Shown here: positions 49,212-51,604 of the stretch, in pieces
How positions within the stretch are numbered: the stretch's first letter is position 1
How the letters are laid out: every line of letters starts with the position of its first letter
Source: Myxococcaceae bacterium
Lineage (GTDB): Bacteria; Myxococcota; Myxococcia; Myxococcales; Myxococcaceae
Assembly: GCA_017881265.1 (NCBI GenBank)
Contig: JADGRA010000049.1
Coordinates: forward strand, 1-51,604
Length of the DNA: 51,604 bases
Direction: 5' to 3'
Notes under the pieces: generated by a model
The model's input: the letters and a program-made list of their open reading frames with translations, nothing else
What the model was told of the DNA's origin: nothing
The model's database searches: none
Position numbers and translations under genes: made by a program

Positions 49212-49841
49212 ATGCGCCGGCCGCTGCACCGACGGGAGCTACTCGAAAACTGCCTGGCCCTCGGCACGCTGACTTTGGTTTCGCCGCTCAGCATGGGCGG
49301 ACTGTCCGAAGCCTGGGCCGCGAGCGAGCAGCGGCGCACAACGCCCTTCGGCGAGCTGGGCCCCTTCTACAAGCGGGGCGCGCCGGCCTCGAACGTCCTG
49401 CGCGCCGAAGGAGACCCGGGGATGCCGCTCGCCCTCTCTGGCGTCGTCTTCGGCACTGGCGGCGAAGTGCTTGTCGAGGCCAAGGTGGAGGTGTGGCAGA
49501 CCGACCACGCTGGTCACTACGACATTGACGGGTTCCGCTATCGCGCGGTCCTCGCCGCCGATGCCAATGGCAAGTATGCGGTCGACAGCGTTGTGCCTGG
49601 CCACTATCCCGGTCGGGTCGCCCAGCACGTCCACTACCTGGTGACCGCACCCGGCTACAAGCCGCTCACCACCCAGCTGTACTTCGCCACCGACCCGGTT
49701 TTCGACGGCGACCCGGCGCGGAACTTCCACCGCGACCCGCTCATCGCGTCGGCGGAGCTGGTGCGGCCGGTCATGATTGAAAGCGACCCCAAAACGGTGC
49801 ACGCCCGGGTGCAGTTCGATTTGGTGCTGGAGAAGGCCTGA
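49212..49841 (+). CDS. Exported intradiol dioxygenase-like protein
   Basis: 209 codons from ATG 49212 (GGGGGAA five bases upstream). The N-terminus (HRRELLENCLALGTLTLVSP, ending AWA near 36) is a signal peptide with a weak twin-arginine look. Residues 70-160 carry the intradiol dioxygenase core: KVEVWQTDHAGHYDIDGF with Tyr103, VPGHYPGRVAQHVHYLV with Tyr132, His139 and His141, the four non-haem ferric ligands. Related enzymes open catechol or protocatechuate rings between the hydroxyls. Exported members of this family are poorly characterised; substrate unknown. It is coupled (TGATG) to a WD40 gene. Confidence 0.87.
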   Translation: MRRPLHRRELLENCLALGTLTLVSPLSMGGLSEAWAASEQRRTTPFGELGPFYKRGAPASNVLRAEGDPGMPLALSGVVFGTGGEVLVEAKVEVWQTDHAGHYDIDGFRYRAVLAADANGKYAVDSVVPGHYPGRVAQHVHYLVTAPGYKPLTTQLYFATDPVFDGDPARNFHRDPLIASAELVRPVMIESDPKTVHARVQFDLVLEKA

Positions 49842-50776
49842 TGCGGGCGCTTGCGCTGGTGCTGCTCTGCAGCGCCGCTGCGGTCCGGGCCGAAACGCCC
49901 GTCGCGCAACTGCCCTTGCCGTGCGACTCCAAGGAGCAGGAGATTGCGCCGAACGGTGCCGCGGTGGCGGTGCGCTGCGCCGACGGGACGCTGCAGCTGC
50001 TGGCGGTTCCATCCGGAAGACAGCTGCAGCACTTCCCGGCAGAGCCGAAGCGCACGGGCATCGCCTTCTCGCCCGATGGACGCCAGCTCGCCATCGGGTA
50101 CTGGAGCGGGAAGGTCCGTGTCGTGGCCACCTCAGGCGAGGGGGCGGCCCGGGAGTGGCACGCCAGCGACCATCGCATCCAGGGGCTCCGCTTCCTCCCG
50201 GGAGGGGAGCTCCTGGTGGTCCCGCTTGGCCGCGACACCCAGGTCTGGCGGCTGGCGTCAGCACCCCGGCTGCTGGCCTCGCTACCTTCCGGCTTCGCCG
50301 AGGCGACAGCGGTGGCGCTGTCTGCCGACGGCAAGCTGCTGGTGGCGGCCACGGGTGACACCGAGCTTCGCTTCTACGACACGCAGAGCTGGAAGCAGGT
50401 GCGCAGCTACCGCGGGCTTGTCTTGGAGAGCTTCGACGTCGCCTTCACCCACGACCAAGCGCAGCTTTTGGTCGGCGGAGCCGACAAGCAAATCACCGTG
50501 CTCGACGCCGCGACCGGCGCCCTGGTGCGGACGCTGCCGCGGCGGGACGACGTGGTGGGTCAACTGTTTCCGCTGAACGACGGGGACTCGGTGGTGGCGA
50601 CGTACTTCGACGCCGACGGCAAACGGCCGCCTTACCTGGTGCTCTGGAGCCTGCGGACGGCGACCGCCCAGCCGCTCGCCGGCTCCCGAGAACCGACGTT
50701 TACTGGGCTGGTGGGCGGAGAGCTGTGGTTTGCGAGCAGCGCCCAGGGCGGCACCCTGGACATCTGGAAGCGATGA
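49841..50776 (+). CDS. Exported WD40-like beta-propeller protein
   Basis: 311 codons from ATG 49841, sharing one base with the dioxygenase stop. Signal peptide MRALALVLLCSAAAVRA. About six to seven propeller blades are visible, e.g. GIAFSPDGRQLAIGYWSGKV, GLRFLPGGELLVVPLGRDTQ, AVALSADGKLLVAATGDTEL, DVAFTHDQAQLLVGGADKQI. Probable periplasmic scaffold or binding partner of the dioxygenase encoded with it. No enzymatic motif seen. Confidence 0.88.
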   Translation: MRALALVLLCSAAAVRAETPVAQLPLPCDSKEQEIAPNGAAVAVRCADGTLQLLAVPSGRQLQHFPAEPKRTGIAFSPDGRQLAIGYWSGKVRVVATSGEGAAREWHASDHRIQGLRFLPGGELLVVPLGRDTQVWRLASAPRLLASLPSGFAEATAVALSADGKLLVAATGDTELRFYDTQSWKQVRSYRGLVLESFDVAFTHDQAQLLVGGADKQITVLDAATGALVRTLPRRDDVVGQLFPLNDGDSVVATYFDADGKRPPYLVLWSLRTATAQPLAGSREPTFTGLVGGELWFASSAQGGTLDIWKR

Positions 50777-50841
50777 GCCCGCCCGCCCCGACCTCGAGCG
50801 GGTAGGCCTCTCGGAGCTCGACAGCGCGCCGCTTCCGACCA

Positions 50842-51379
50842 GTGTCCCGGAAGAGTATGCGCGGTAGTCTCCCGTGTCCGATGAGTCCCGGGGCCTACGC
50901 CGGCAGCGCCGGGTGGAACCTGCACGAGACGGCACGGGTCGTGTCGTGGATTGTCGTCGTGGCCGGCGTTGTCCACCTGCCTTTGCGCTTGAATGCTCAC
51001 CGCGAGGACGTGAAGGCCTTCCACTGCGTCCAGGAGAAGATTCCCGCCGAGACGCTCGAGAGACTTTTTGGTCCAGACGCGATTGTCGGCGCAGACCGCG
51101 TCCTATGGGAGCCGTGGGCCACGCGAAGCGGTCTCATTCTCCTCTGGACCCCTACGGGCGTCGGCGCGGGTGTGGCGGTGGATGAAGTCTATGTCGTGAC
51201 CTGCCACGCGTTTCCTAAACCGCTCGAGCTATGCCTCCGAGCCCGACCTCCTCGACAACCGGAAGTTCAAGGACGGTGCGGCCATGCTGTTCTCCGGGCT
51301 GTTCGCGCTAGCCGTGCTGCGCTGGCTCGAGTGGTTGTTCACCCGGAAGCCAGCGCACGTGGGCCTCCCGAGGGCCTAG
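50842..51379 (+). pseudogene. Membrane protein gene broken by a frameshift
   Basis: From GTG 50842 the frame encodes SWIVVVAGVVHLPLRLNAHR, DAIVGADRVLWEPWATRSGL and AVDEVYVVTCHAF, then becomes Arg/Pro-rich. From about 51215 a different frame takes over with SSYASEPDLLDNRKFKDGAA and a membrane helix MLFSGLFALAVLRWLEWLF, ending at TAG 51377-51379. A single-base insertion (or two-base loss) between about 51200 and 51230 would join them into one protein of about 178 residues with two membrane helices. No family recognised. Confidence 0.55.
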
Positions 51380-51477
51380 CGTGACCGCGAGGGTCCGGCA
51401 GGGAGGGTGCCCGCAATCCCGTCGCCGCGACTCTCAGGCCCGGTCAGCTAACCCCTGGATGTCCTTGTCAGAGGGTG

Positions 51478-51550
51478 TGTCCCCGACGGGATTCGAACCC
51501 GTGTTACCGGCTTGAAAGGCCAGCGTCCTGGGCCTCTAGACGACGGGGAC
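51478..51550 (-). tRNA. tRNA-Glu (UUC anticodon)
   Basis: 73 bases on the minus strand from 51550 to 51478. The acceptor stem GTCCCCG pairs with CGGGGAC, the anticodon loop CTTTCAA shows UUC, and the T arm reads ACGGG-TTCGAATC-CCGT. The 3' CCA is not encoded. It follows the D-arm form CGTCTAGAGG usual for tRNA-Glu. Confidence 0.92.
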
Positions 51551-51565
51551 CCACATCTCCGACGA

Positions 51566-51604
51566 TGAGTCGCGGGGGGATCGAACCCCCGACCCTCGGC
51601 TTAA
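51566..51604 (-). tRNA. tRNA, probably Lys, 3' part (cut by window end)
   Basis: Minus strand; the visible 39 bases include the 3' side of the anticodon stem, the T arm GGGGG-TTCGATC-CCCCC, acceptor strand GCGACTC and discriminator A. The last anticodon bases are UU followed by AA, which fits a lysine (or less likely asparagine) tRNA. The CCA end is not encoded. It lies 15 bases upstream of tRNA-Glu, so the two form a cluster. Confidence 0.75.

Noticed and set aside
1-51604. CRISPR arrays, insertion sequences, prophage or attachment sites
   Set aside because: No spaced direct repeats, transposase, integrase or terminal inverted repeats were found; the end tRNA genes are intact or simply cut by the window edge.

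Overview
The window is about 70% GC and densely packed, with genes on both strands. It reads like a chromosomal segment of a myxobacterium (Myxococcota / former Deltaproteobacteria). Supporting signs are a Tgl-type pilotin with TPR repeats, a ribbon-helix-helix/FHA protein, Asp/Gly-rich outer-surface lipoproteins with 'DGG' stretches, a class II photolyase, a two-subunit glycyl-tRNA synthetase and strong use of GTG starts. No phage, insertion sequence or CRISPR array is visible. The taxonomic call is inference from gene content.

Layout. 1-3657 (+): shikimate operon with the aroE 3' end, a fused aroC-aroK, aroB and aroQ. 3774-6340 (+): Tat-exported molybdenum hydroxylase of the isoquinoline oxidoreductase type. 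6362-12859 (-): complete trpEGDCFBA operon, convergent with the preceding genes. 12991-17820: a small lipoprotein gene with apparent compensating frameshifts, a secreted arylsulfatase, a small lipoprotein and two membrane proteins. 17969-19093 (+): a divergent type I DAHP synthase. 19130-21573 (-): MOSC remnant, GYD protein, PHA-system protein and class II photolyase. 21735-28152 (+): hemB, a DUF4177-like protein, an RDD protein, a tandem ATP-grasp protein, a TetR regulator, a DmpA-type aminopeptidase and a small basic protein. 28262-29137 (+): two phasin-like genes, the first behind an operator-like palindrome. 29164-32212 (+): lytic transglycosylase, unknown protein, tgl, small unknown protein, recO. 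32583-40222 (+): glyQ, glyS, a TPR protein and two large lipoproteins. 40285-45556 (+): FHA protein, polA, GAF-GAF histidine kinase. 45569-47483 (-): DUF167 protein, DivIVA, a small acidic-motif protein, a GFA-family protein. 47594-51379 (+): AraC remnant, metal-ligand-rich lipoprotein, secreted intradiol dioxygenase, WD40 protein, frameshifted membrane protein. 51478-51604 (-): tRNA-Glu and a cut tRNA, probably Lys.

The first 19 kb carries nearly all of aromatic amino-acid biosynthesis to tryptophan: DAHP synthase, dehydroquinate synthase, dehydroquinase, shikimate dehydrogenase, shikimate kinase, chorismate synthase and all seven trp functions. Only EPSP synthase (aroA) is missing from view. 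Operons are very tight: at least eight gene junctions share a GTGA start/stop overlap, so translation is probably coupled.

The most unusual items are the AroC-AroK fusion, the tandem-duplicated D-Ala-D-Ala-ligase-like ATP-grasp protein, a DAHP synthase with changes in otherwise invariant motifs, two operator-like sites 32 bp apart around a phasin promoter, and a recurrent promoter layout (TTGNCN, 18-bp spacer, TA-rich -10), often placed so close to the start codon that the mRNA would be nearly leaderless. Several decayed or frameshifted genes (MOSC, AraC, a membrane protein) mark eroding zones near 19.2 kb and between 46.4 and 51.4 kb.
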